Position numbers and translations under genes: made by a program
Shown: positions 6,931 through 13,858 of the stretch, piece after piece
How the letters are laid out: the number at the start of each line of letters is the position of its first letter
Position numbering within the stretch: the stretch's first letter is position 1
Source of the DNA: Proteobacteria bacterium UBA664
GTDB lineage: Bacteria > Pseudomonadota > Gammaproteobacteria > UBA7966
Direction: 5' to 3'
Length of the DNA: 13,858 nucleotides
Assembly (NCBI GenBank): GCA_002299125.1
Contig: DBNU01000039.1
Location: forward strand, 1-13,858
Notes under the pieces: model-generated
Database searches by the model: none
What the model was told of the DNA's origin: nothing
What the model saw: only the letters and a program-made list of their open reading frames with translations

Positions 6931-7048
6931 CAGCAGTTGGCTGAAGAGCAGGCGCTGCGTCGGTTCCAGCTTCGGTAGATTCCCTAGGCGCGAGGGGTGC
7001 GAGCCGCTAGACTCGTAATCCGGAGTATCAGTTAAAGAGCGCAACCAC

Positions 7049-8866
7049 TTGGCCAAGCTAGATTTTGATTTCGATTCCCGGGGTGGTCGCCAAGGGCGGT
7101 TATGGCCCTTGACCGCCTTGGGCACGGCTTGTCTGTGCCTCGGTGGCTGCGCCGAACTGGTGCCCAGACCGCTTGAACCCTCCAAGGCACACCTTCGGGC
7201 TGAGCCGCGCGACGCGGCAACGGAGCCCGAAGCGGCGATTCCGCAGGTCGTCGAGCGCCTCCCGATTGTGCCGGTACCGGAACCTACCGCGCCCCAGGAA
7301 CGCTACACGGTGGTGGTCAACGAGGTCGATGTGCGCGAACTGCTCTTCGCCCTGGCGCGCGATGCCGCGGTGAATGTGGACGTGCACCCGGGCATCAAGG
7401 GCATCGTCACCTTGAACGCGGTCGATCAGACCCTCCCGCAGATCCTCTCGCGGATAGCTGAGCAGGTATCGGTGCGCTACGCGGATCGTGCCGGCACGAT
7501 TGCGGTGATGCCCGACGAACCCTTCTTCCGTCGTTACACCGTGGATTACGTGAATCTCTCGCGTGATGTCGAAAATACGGTGAATGTGCAAACGGAAATC
7601 GATACCGCCGGTGCCGGGGATGCGCTGCAACAGGCCGGTGGTGGTGGCGGCGGTGGTGGGGGAGGAGGTGCCGGTGGTGGCGGCGGTGGTGGCGGCAACC
7701 TCAACAACTCGCGCACCCGCATCACCTCACTCAGCAATCAGCGTTTCTGGCAAACGCTTGCGAACAATGTGGCGGCGATCGTCGGCGAGCTGGTCGTGAT
7801 CGCGCCGCAACCCGGCATCATGCCCACGTACAAGAATGTGATCGCCAACCCGGAGACGGGCGTGCTCACGGTGCGCGCGGATTCGCGTCAGCATCGGGAG
7901 ATTCAGGCCCTGGTGGATGCGGTCACCACCAGCGCGCAACGGCAGGTGCTCATCGAGGCGACCGTGGTCGAAGTGACGCTCACGGACCGCTACCGTGCGG
8001 GCATCGACTGGGGCCGGGTGGCGGCCACCACAGGCCTTACCGTCACGCAACGGCTGATTGGAGGGGCGGTGCTGGGGGACGACCCGCTGCGGGCCGAGCC
8101 CAGCGCCTTCATCGCCCGCTACACGGGGCGCGACACCGCCATTGGCGACGTGGATGCCACGCTGCAGTTGCTGCAGGAGTTCGGCAACGTGCAGGTGCTG
8201 TCGAGTCCGAAGATCATGGTGCTCAACAACCAGACCGCCGTGCTGAAGGTGGTCGAGAATCAGGTCTACTTCGCCGTGGATGCCGACACCACGGTCAGTC
8301 AGGTCGGTGTGGCGCTGACCACCTTCACCACCACCGCGCGCACGGTCCCGGTAGGCTTCGTCATGACGGTCACGCCGGGTATTCATGCAAACGCTAACGT
8401 CATCATGAACGTGCGCCCGTCCATTTCCAGCATCGCTGGCGCGGTGAACGACCCGAACCCCGCACTCGCGCAGGCGAACGTCATCAATGCAATTCCCGTG
8501 ATCCGCACCCGCGAGATGGAGTCTCTGCTCAAGGTCGGCAGCGGTCAGACCGCCGTGCTGGGTGGGCTGATGCAGGATCGCAATGCCGTCGACACGCGGG
8601 GTGTGCCCTGGCTCGCAGACCTGCCCGGCGTGGGTGAACTCTTCAAGCAGCGCAACAACCGCGCCACGAAGTCCGAACTCGTGATCTTCCTGCGCCCCAC
8701 CGTGATCCGGAACCCGGATATCGAGCGCGATCTCGCACCGCAGCGCCACCACCTCGAGGATCGCCCCTTCGATAACGACCTCGCGCCGCCGTTGTCACGC
8801 GGGCGTGCCGAGGCAGGCAGCGTCGTATCGCCGGCGGTTGCCTTGGGAGCTGGGGAACGACCGTGA
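7049..8866 (+). CDS. mshL: MshL-like outer-membrane secretin (lipoprotein)
   Basis: This protein should form the outer-membrane pore of an MSHA-type pilus. It has 605 residues. A lipobox LGGC puts lipidated Cys at 34 after a hydrophobic stretch preceded by RGGRQGR. Residues 86-160 are the N-terminal secretin region (VDVRELLFALARDAAVNVDV). Next come a poly-glycine linker (197-216), an N domain (about 268-310, GVLTVRADSRQH) and the secretin core (about 370-553), with VQVLSSPKIMVLNNQTA (381-397), VPVGFVMTVTPGI (433-445), GGLMQDR (505-511) and LADLPGVGELF (522-532). The TTG at 7049 is the only start codon after the in-frame stop at 7016 that leaves a full signal peptide; AAAGAG at 7034 is a modest Shine-Dalgarno. 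The stop overlaps the next start by 4 bases. Confidence 0.92.
   Translation: MAKLDFDFDSRGGRQGRLWPLTALGTACLCLGGCAELVPRPLEPSKAHLRAEPRDAATEPEAAIPQVVERLPIVPVPEPTAPQERYTVVVNEVDVRELLFALARDAAVNVDVHPGIKGIVTLNAVDQTLPQILSRIAEQVSVRYADRAGTIAVMPDEPFFRRYTVDYVNLSRDVENTVNVQTEIDTAGAGDALQQAGGGGGGGGGGGAGGGGGGGGNLNNSRTRITSLSNQRFWQTLANNVAAIVGELVVIAPQPGIMPTYKNVIANPETGVLTVRADSRQHREIQALVDAVTTSAQRQVLIEATVVEVTLTDRYRAGIDWGRVAATTGLTVTQRLIGGAVLGDDPLRAEPSAFIARYTGRDTAIGDVDATLQLLQEFGNVQVLSSPKIMVLNNQTAVLKVVENQVYFAVDADTTVSQVGVALTTFTTTARTVPVGFVMTVTPGIHANANVIMNVRPSISSIAGAVNDPNPALAQANVINAIPVIRTREMESLLKVGSGQTAVLGGLMQDRNAVDTRGVPWLADLPGVGELFKQRNNRATKSELVIFLRPTVIRNPDIERDLAPQRHHLEDRPFDNDLAPPLSRGRAEAGSVVSPAVALGAGERP
7637..7696 (+). 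repeat. GGN trinucleotide tract encoding a poly-glycine linker
   Basis: Eleven glycine codons, one alanine and eight more glycine codons follow one another, encoding residues 197-216 of the secretin. Glycine/serine-rich loops are familiar at this place in MshL proteins, but a nearly pure GGN run can slip in steps of 3 and so vary in length without a frameshift. Confidence 0.9.
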
Positions 8867-10848
8867 GTCTGTTGATGGATGCGCTGCGGCGCGCCGAGGA
8901 GGACAAGCGGCGGGCCGCAGAGCGGGCCGAACAGCCCGCCGTTGCATCCGGTGGCGCAGCGACGAGTGCCGAGGATGCTGCCCGGCAATCCCCTGCGTCC
9001 GTGTCGGGGGGGCAGACAGCCGAATCGCTACCGGCTGGTGACATTGGCGCGGCCACACAAGCCCTGCCCGAACTGTCACTCTCGCCGCCATCACCTGCCC
9101 CGGCAACCTTTAGCCTGGAACCACTGCCCGAGAAGAACGTCCGGCCACAACGCGGGGGCCTCGGTCCGGGGGGCGGGCTCGAGGACCTCGATTCCCCCGA
9201 TCCGGTGCAACCGGGCAGTACCACCATCGAGCGTGCTCTGGCTGCACTTGGCCTCGGCGATATGAGCGGCGGGCAGCATGATCCCGAGGTGACGCGGGAA
9301 TCACATCGGCCGCGCGAGCCCAGTGCCGACGCAACCTTACCCTCGGAGCGAGTCCTCAAGGGCGCCCTGCATGAATTCTTCGACGCCTCGCAGTCCATGG
9401 AGGCAGGTCAGGCAGCCAGCGGAGACGGTACCGCCCCCACGTTGCAGCGCGAGAGCGGCGGAGTCACCAGCCCGACACGAGCGGATTCGCTCGATGTCGC
9501 GCCGCAGGTGGTCGACCATCGGTCCGGGCGGTCGCAGCGGGTCACGGCGCAGGCTGTGCTCAGCGCGGTACACCGAAAGACCTCCACTCAGCTCTATTCA
9601 TTGTTGATCGTGGGTCTTTTCCTGGTGGCCGCTGCACTGGGTGCCGTGGGTTTCTACTACCACGCGCGGACCCTGTCCCCGCCCCCCTATCTGCCCATGG
9701 CGGCACAGGTGGCCGCCGGGGTCGAACGCCCGGCTCCGCCCGTGCCTGCGCGTGAACTGCCGCCCGTGGTTGCGCCCCAGGCGGATGGAGAGGCGGTGGT
9801 CTCGGCAGCGGCTTCCACAGCGCCCGCAGTGCCCGCAGTGCCCGACTCCGGCGTAAGTCTCGCAGCGGGCGCCGAGACCGGCACCGCCCCCCCTCTGGCG
9901 GATCCATCTCTGGCGCAACCAGGCCAGACCGGGATTGCAGCGGCAACCGTGACGGACGCCGCCGCTCCCGTCACGACTCTGCCACCGATAGATGGTCAGC
10001 CTCGCCTTGCCGCTGTCGCGCCGCCCCAGGCCGTGGCAACACCGAGTCCGCAGCCGGCGCCGGTTGCCGTGGCACCGTCACCGCCCGCGCCGCCACCGTC
10101 ACCGCTGCCTACCGCGGCAACCGCGCCCGGCACACCAGCACCATCGCCTGCCGCGCCAATTGCTGCCACTGAGGCACTGGTCGCGGCGGCACCACCGCTG
10201 GTGTCTGCCGAGGGGCTGCCGATTGCCACGGCCGTGCGCATCACGCGCTCGCCAGCAAAGGCCAGCATCGCACCAGGGCTGATGGATGCCTATGCGGCGT
10301 GGCGACGTGGCGATCTTGCTGTGGCCGAGAGCGCCTATCGGGAAGTCCTGGCGAGCCGCCCGACCGAGCGTGATGCACTCCTGGGTCTGGCTGGCGTCGC
10401 CGTGGCCCGGGGCCAGGCGCGCAAGGCGGTGCAACTGTATGAAAGGGTGCTCGAGCTCGATCCGCGTGACAGCGTCGCCAGTGCCGGGTTGCACCTGCTG
10501 CAAGGTGGTGACGGTCCCGGTCTGGATGCGGCCAACCTGGAGTTGCTGCTCGATGAGGAGCCTGCGGCAGCCCATCTGCATTTCGCCCTCGGCAATCACC
10601 ACGCACGCATGCAGCGCTGGGCCGACGCGCAGGCCGCCTACTTCGATGCCTGGCGTCTCGAGGTCGACAACCCTGACTACGCCTTCAACCTTGCGGTTGC
10701 ACTTGATCAGCTCGGCCAGACCCGTGCCGCAGCCGAGTACTACCAGCGCGCACTGACGAATGCGGCTCCATCCGGGCGCCGTTATTCCTTCAACCGCGCA
10801 GACGTCGAGGCCCGACTACGCGGGCTGCGGTCGGTCGGCAAGTCGTGA
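8863..10848 (+). CDS. mshN: MshN-like membrane-anchored TPR protein
   Basis: The 661-residue protein starts with the MSLLMDALRRAEEDKRRA signature seen in MshN/GspB-like pilus and secretion proteins. A cytoplasmic, low-complexity region (20-240) is followed by one membrane span at about 245-267. Next come a proline/alanine-rich stretch (about 270-460), probably crossing the periplasm, and a C-terminal TPR domain from about 473, with helices such as YAAWRRGDLAVAESAYREVL, LGLAGVAVARGQARKAVQLY and LAVALDQLGQTRAAAEYYQ. The likely role is to couple the inner-membrane machine to the secretin. The GTG start lies in a GTGA overlap with the mshL stop and GGGGAA lies just upstream, so translation is probably coupled. 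It is longer than typical MshN, mainly because of the Pro/Ala linker. Confidence 0.82.
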   Translation: MSLLMDALRRAEEDKRRAAERAEQPAVASGGAATSAEDAARQSPASVSGGQTAESLPAGDIGAATQALPELSLSPPSPAPATFSLEPLPEKNVRPQRGGLGPGGGLEDLDSPDPVQPGSTTIERALAALGLGDMSGGQHDPEVTRESHRPREPSADATLPSERVLKGALHEFFDASQSMEAGQAASGDGTAPTLQRESGGVTSPTRADSLDVAPQVVDHRSGRSQRVTAQAVLSAVHRKTSTQLYSLLIVGLFLVAAALGAVGFYYHARTLSPPPYLPMAAQVAAGVERPAPPVPARELPPVVAPQADGEAVVSAAASTAPAVPAVPDSGVSLAAGAETGTAPPLADPSLAQPGQTGIAAATVTDAAAPVTTLPPIDGQPRLAAVAPPQAVATPSPQPAPVAVAPSPPAPPPSPLPTAATAPGTPAPSPAAPIAATEALVAAAPPLVSAEGLPIATAVRITRSPAKASIAPGLMDAYAAWRRGDLAVAESAYREVLASRPTERDALLGLAGVAVARGQARKAVQLYERVLELDPRDSVASAGLHLLQGGDGPGLDAANLELLLDEEPAAAHLHFALGNHHARMQRWADAQAAYFDAWRLEVDNPDYAFNLAVALDQLGQTRAAAEYYQRALTNAAPSGRRYSFNRADVEARLRGLRSVGKS

Positions 10849-12551
10849 CCCCGAACCGACACCACACGCGCATCGGCGATCTGCTCGTACAGCATGGGGT
10901 GGTCTCCCCCGACCAGTTGCGTATCGCCCTGACCGAGCAGAAGCGCCGCCGCGAGCACCTGGGCAAGATCGTCGTGCGCCTGGGATTTGCTACCGAGAGT
11001 GTGATCCGGGACGTCGTGGGTGGTGCGCTCGGTCAGCGCTCGGTGGACCTCTCCCGCACGGTCGTCGATGCCGAGGCCATCCGGCGTGTCCCCAAGGACA
11101 TCGCCCGCCGTTACAAGCTGCTGCCACTCATCTTCGAGCCCTTGAACTCGCGGCTGACCGTCGCGATGGCGGATGTCTTCAATGTCGTTGCGCTTGATCA
11201 GGTGGCGGCCAGTCTGGGCGGCAACATCGAGGTCGTGCCGCTGCTGGCCGGTGAGGCCGAGATCGAGAAATCCATCGATCAGTTCTACGGCGTGGAACTG
11301 TCGGTGGACGGCATCCTTCTCGAAATGGAGACCGGCGAACTCGATTACGCCTCGATCGACGCGGATGCCGATGAGTACAGCCAGCCGGTGGTGCGGCTGG
11401 TGAACGCGCTCTTGTCCGATGCCGTCAAGCGCGGGGCCTCGGATATCCACCTCGAACCTGAGGAAGGCTTCCTGCGCTTCCGCTATCGCATCGATGGCGT
11501 GCTGCGTCAGGTGCGCAGCCTCCATCGCAATTTCTGGTCGAGTATCGCGGTGCGCGTGAAAGTGATGTCCGGCATGGATATCGCCGAGACGCGCGCACCA
11601 CAGGATGGCCGCATCTCGCTGACCCTCTCGGGGCGCCCCATCGATTTCCGCGTTGCGACCATCCCGACGGTGCACGGCGAGAACATCGTGCTGCGCATCC
11701 TCGATCGCCAGAAGGGTCTCGTGCCCCTTGAAGGTCTCGGACTGGAAGAGGACCTCGTCGCCACCCTGAAGCTGATGGTGGCGCGCCCGGAGGGCATCCT
11801 GCTCGTCACGGGCCCAACCGGTAGCGGCAAGACCACCACGCTCTACTCGATCCTGAACTACCTGAACGACGAGTCGGTCAACATCATGACGCTCGAGGAT
11901 CCGGTGGAGTACCCGATGGCAAGCGTGAGGCAGACCTCGGTGAATGACGCCGTGCGCCTCGACTTCGCCAGCGGCGTCCGTGCCCTGCTGCGGCAGGACC
12001 CGGACATCATCCTGGTGGGTGAGATCCGCGACTTCGACACGGCCACCATGGCCTTCCGGGCCGCGATGACCGGGCATCAGGTGTTTTCCACCCTGCACAC
12101 CAACTCGGCACTCGGGGCGATTCCGCGGCTGCTCGATATCGGGATCCGGTCGGAGATCATGGCGGGTAACATCATCGGCATCATCGCCCAGCGTCTGGTG
12201 CGGCGGCTTTGCCAACAGTGCAAGATTGCCTACGAACCAGGTCAGGTAGAGCGCCACCTGCTCGGCCTTGTCGACGGGATCGATGCACCGCCCATCTATC
12301 GGGCCAACGGTTGTGTGTACTGCGATGGGCTCGGCTACCAAGGCCGAATGGCGATCCTCGAGCTGCTGAAGTTCGACCGTGATCTCGACGATCTGCTGGT
12401 GCGCTCGGTCGGTCGCCGGGAGTTGACCGAAGCGGCGAAGCACAAAGGTTTTCGCAGTCTGGCCGATGCCGGCGTGACCCAGATCCTGCGCGGAGAGACG
12501 AGTCTCGATGAACTCTCGCGCGTGGTGGATCTCACCGACCGCGTGAGCTGA
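10845..12551 (+). CDS. mshE: MshE/GspE-type pilus assembly ATPase with c-di-GMP-binding N domain
   Basis: This cytoplasmic hexameric ATPase should power pilus extension. It has 568 residues. The N-terminal MshEN domain shows motif I, R9-I-G-D-L-L-V-x2-G18...L25...L29-x2-Q32, a full match to the known c-di-GMP-binding 24-mer. After 5 residues motif II (38-61) keeps L39-G40, G47, I54 and V58 but has H for R at position 1 and A for Q at position 24. The ATPase core has Walker A GPTGSGKT (323-330), Asp box TLEDPVEY (349-356), Walker B ILVGEIRD (389-396) and His box STLHTN (415-420). A CxxC pair (C456/C459 and C490/C493) should bind zinc. The GTG start overlaps the mshN stop by 4 bases. Confidence 0.93.
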   Translation: MTPNRHHTRIGDLLVQHGVVSPDQLRIALTEQKRRREHLGKIVVRLGFATESVIRDVVGGALGQRSVDLSRTVVDAEAIRRVPKDIARRYKLLPLIFEPLNSRLTVAMADVFNVVALDQVAASLGGNIEVVPLLAGEAEIEKSIDQFYGVELSVDGILLEMETGELDYASIDADADEYSQPVVRLVNALLSDAVKRGASDIHLEPEEGFLRFRYRIDGVLRQVRSLHRNFWSSIAVRVKVMSGMDIAETRAPQDGRISLTLSGRPIDFRVATIPTVHGENIVLRILDRQKGLVPLEGLGLEEDLVATLKLMVARPEGILLVTGPTGSGKTTTLYSILNYLNDESVNIMTLEDPVEYPMASVRQTSVNDAVRLDFASGVRALLRQDPDIILVGEIRDFDTATMAFRAAMTGHQVFSTLHTNSALGAIPRLLDIGIRSEIMAGNIIGIIAQRLVRRLCQQCKIAYEPGQVERHLLGLVDGIDAPPIYRANGCVYCDGLGYQGRMAILELLKFDRDLDDLLVRSVGRRELTEAAKHKGFRSLADAGVTQILRGETSLDELSRVVDLTDRVS

Positions 12552-12565
12552 ACCGGGATCCCTCC

Positions 12566-13771
12566 ATGCAGGCCTTCCGCTACAAGGCCATGAACGAGCA
12601 GGGGCGTACGCTCCAGGGCACGCTCGATGCGATGAATGCGGCCGACCTCGAGGTGCGCCTTTCGCGCATGGGGCTCGACCTCGTCAACTTCCAGGAGATG
12701 CGCGGGCGCACCCGCAAGGACAACCGTCGCGGGGTGAAGCGGGTTGATCTCATCACCTTCTGCCTGCATTTGGAGCAGTTGCTATCTGCGGGCGTTCCCA
12801 TGCTGGAGGGTCTGGCGGATCTCCGTGACAGCACCTCCAGCCCGCGCCTGCGCGATGTGACCTCGAGCCTCATCGAGGCCATCGAAGGTGGTCGCACGCT
12901 GTCTGCTGCCATGAGCGACTACCCGGTGGTGTTTTCGTCGGTCTTCGTCAACCTCATCCGGGTGGGCGAACAGAGCGGCCAGTTGCCGCGTGTGCTTGCT
13001 CACGTCGTGGAGAGCCTCAAGTGGCAGGATGAGCAAGAGGCCTTCATGCAGCGGTTGTTCATGTATCCCGCCTTCATGGCCGTGACGCTCACGGGTGTGC
13101 TGATCTTCCTCATGGCCTATCTGGTGCCGGAACTGCTGAAGTTCGTGCAGGCCATGGGTGAAGAACTCCCGCTGCACACGCAGATCCTCATCACGGTTTC
13201 TGGCTTCGTTGGTCAGTATTGGTACGTGGTCCTGGGGCTGCCCGTGCTGGTGGTGGCGGGCCTGACGGTGCTGGTGAAGAGCGATCCGAGAGCCGCCCTG
13301 CAATTTGATCGATTACTGCTTCGCGTACCGGTCTTGGGGCCCATCCTGCAGCGGATCATTCTCACGCGCTTCGTGAATTTTCTTGCCATCATGTATGGCA
13401 GCGGCATACCGGTGCTGGAGTCCATGCGGCTGTGCGCCGATACCGCCGGCAACCGGGCCATCCAGCAGGCGGTTCTGGAGGCAGCGCGGCTCATCGGCGA
13501 GGGCAGCAGCATCAGTGCCGCCTTCGAGGCCACGCGGTTGTTTCCGCCCCTGGTCTTGCGGATGTTGCGGGTAGGTGAGGGCACGGGAGAACTCGAACGC
13601 GCCCTCGGCAACGTGACCTACTTCTATACGCGTGAGGTGCGTGAGTCGATCGAGCGGTTGCAGACCATGATCGGCCCCGCAATGACATTGATCCTCGGCG
13701 GTCTGCTCGGCTGGGTGATGCTTGCCGTACTCGGACCCATCTATGATCTCATCTCTCGCGTCCGCGTTTGA
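12566..13771 (+). CDS. mshG: MshG/GspF/PilC-type inner-membrane platform protein
   Basis: This is the inner-membrane platform that the assembly ATPase turns or pushes to add pilins. At 401 residues it is of normal length for the family. An N-terminal soluble segment (FRYKAMNEQGRTLQGTLDA) is followed by two homologous GspF domains, about 64-190 and 265-393. Their duplication is visible in LLSAGVPMLEGL (72-83) against MYGSGIPVLESM (276-287), and in IRVGEQSGQL (131-140) against LRVGEGTGEL (334-343). Membrane spans lie at about 170-191, 215-237 and 370-393. It starts 14 bases after mshE with only a weak Shine-Dalgarno, so it is part of the same operon. The next gene begins inside its 3' end. Confidence 0.94.
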   Translation: MQAFRYKAMNEQGRTLQGTLDAMNAADLEVRLSRMGLDLVNFQEMRGRTRKDNRRGVKRVDLITFCLHLEQLLSAGVPMLEGLADLRDSTSSPRLRDVTSSLIEAIEGGRTLSAAMSDYPVVFSSVFVNLIRVGEQSGQLPRVLAHVVESLKWQDEQEAFMQRLFMYPAFMAVTLTGVLIFLMAYLVPELLKFVQAMGEELPLHTQILITVSGFVGQYWYVVLGLPVLVVAGLTVLVKSDPRAALQFDRLLLRVPVLGPILQRIILTRFVNFLAIMYGSGIPVLESMRLCADTAGNRAIQQAVLEAARLIGEGSSISAAFEATRLFPPLVLRMLRVGEGTGELERALGNVTYFYTREVRESIERLQTMIGPAMTLILGGLLGWVMLAVLGPIYDLISRVRV

Positions 13772-13858
13772 GTTCGCCGGCAGGCGTGCCGTGTGCATCG
13801 CGGCCGACAAGGTCACGGTGTACCACTGGGGCAATGGCGGTCTCTCTGACAGCTTCGC
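13743..13858 (+). CDS. Start of a further pilus-cluster gene, cut by the window edge
   Basis: An ATG at 13743, 29 bases before the mshG stop, opens a frame that stays open to the window end. The product begins MISSLASAFEF and continues with RRAVCIAADKVTVYHW. The strand-like VCIAADKVTVYHW near the N-terminus resembles the opening of actin-like MshI/PilM-type assembly proteins, which often follow or precede these genes, but 38 residues do not settle the family. The overlap suggests translational coupling with mshG. Confidence 0.5.
   Translation, partial: MISSLASAFEFAGRRAVCIAADKVTVYHWGNGGLSDSF

Larger units (their letters stand above)
6659..7048 (+). other. 390-base non-coding regulatory region before the secretin gene
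   Basis: No convincing gene is seen on either strand; an 84-codon frame at 6764-7018 has no family features. The region holds, in order, a ten-G run (6721-6730), a half-site cluster (6739-6786), an AT-richer patch (about 6826-6842), a sigma-54 promoter (6915-6930) and a predicted leader of about 108 bases. I see no convincing IHF site between the half-sites and the promoter, and no T-run terminator after the catalase gene. Confidence 0.7.

Noticed and set aside
6764..7018. 84-codon plus-strand frame in the gap before the secretin
   Set aside because: It has no Shine-Dalgarno or known motif, and it overlaps the half-site cluster and the sigma-54 promoter.
7000..7090. tRNA-like words (CTCGTAATC and TTCGATTCCC) before and in the secretin start
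   Set aside because: No acceptor stem, no D arm and no T stem can be formed, and the second word lies in the secretin reading frame.
10782..12443. A 553-codon open frame on the minus strand across mshE
   Set aside because: It is antisense to a well-supported ATPase and has the composition of a shadow frame, with no recognisable domain.
7049..13771. Calling the cluster a type II secretion system
   Set aside because: The secretin lipoprotein, MshN-like TPR protein and MshEN-bearing ATPase in this order fit MSHA-type pili; no gspC, D or G-like gene is seen.

Overview
GC-rich proteobacterial DNA, most likely a gammaproteobacterium. The best clues are a long-form S-adenosylhomocysteine (SAH) hydrolase behind an SAH riboswitch, a sigma-54 response regulator, and an MSHA-type (mannose-sensitive haemagglutinin) type IV pilus cluster with a MshE-like c-di-GMP-binding ATPase. 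Genus cannot be read with confidence. All supported genes lie on the + strand.

Left part (1-2930): the tail of a DUF5615 PIN-like gene, then a one-carbon/methionine block. A sigma-70-like promoter (293-321) leads into an SAH riboswitch (336-424) and ahcY. A 181-base gap with three hairpins separates ahcY from metF. AhcY removes SAH and releases homocysteine; MetF makes the 5-methyl-THF used to remethylate it.

Middle (2948-5352): a sigma-54-dependent response regulator starts 17 bases after metF, followed closely by an ExeA/MshM-type membrane AAA ATPase. No histidine kinase is present in the window.

Insert (5353-7048): a repeat-rich gap with a perfect 28-bp inverted repeat and three 21-bp tandem units, then a secreted SrpA-like catalase-family peroxidase, then a 390-base non-coding region. 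That region holds a run of ten G, a cluster of GATGACG/CGTCATC half-sites, and a near-consensus -24/-12 sigma-54 promoter 119 bases before the secretin gene. These segments separate the regulator and ATPase genes from the main pilus genes.

Right part (7049-13858): mshL-like secretin lipoprotein, mshN-like TPR protein, mshE-like assembly ATPase and mshG-like platform protein, with GTGA overlaps at the first two junctions. A further gene begins inside the end of mshG and leaves the window. No pilin is in view.

The most interesting reading is a self-contained circuit: a sigma-54 regulator encoded beside the cluster, a matching -24/-12 promoter, and an enhancer-like half-site cluster about 155-200 bases upstream of the predicted transcription start. 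The second is a predicted on-switch in which the 3' edge of the SAH riboswitch can alternatively pair with the ahcY start codon.
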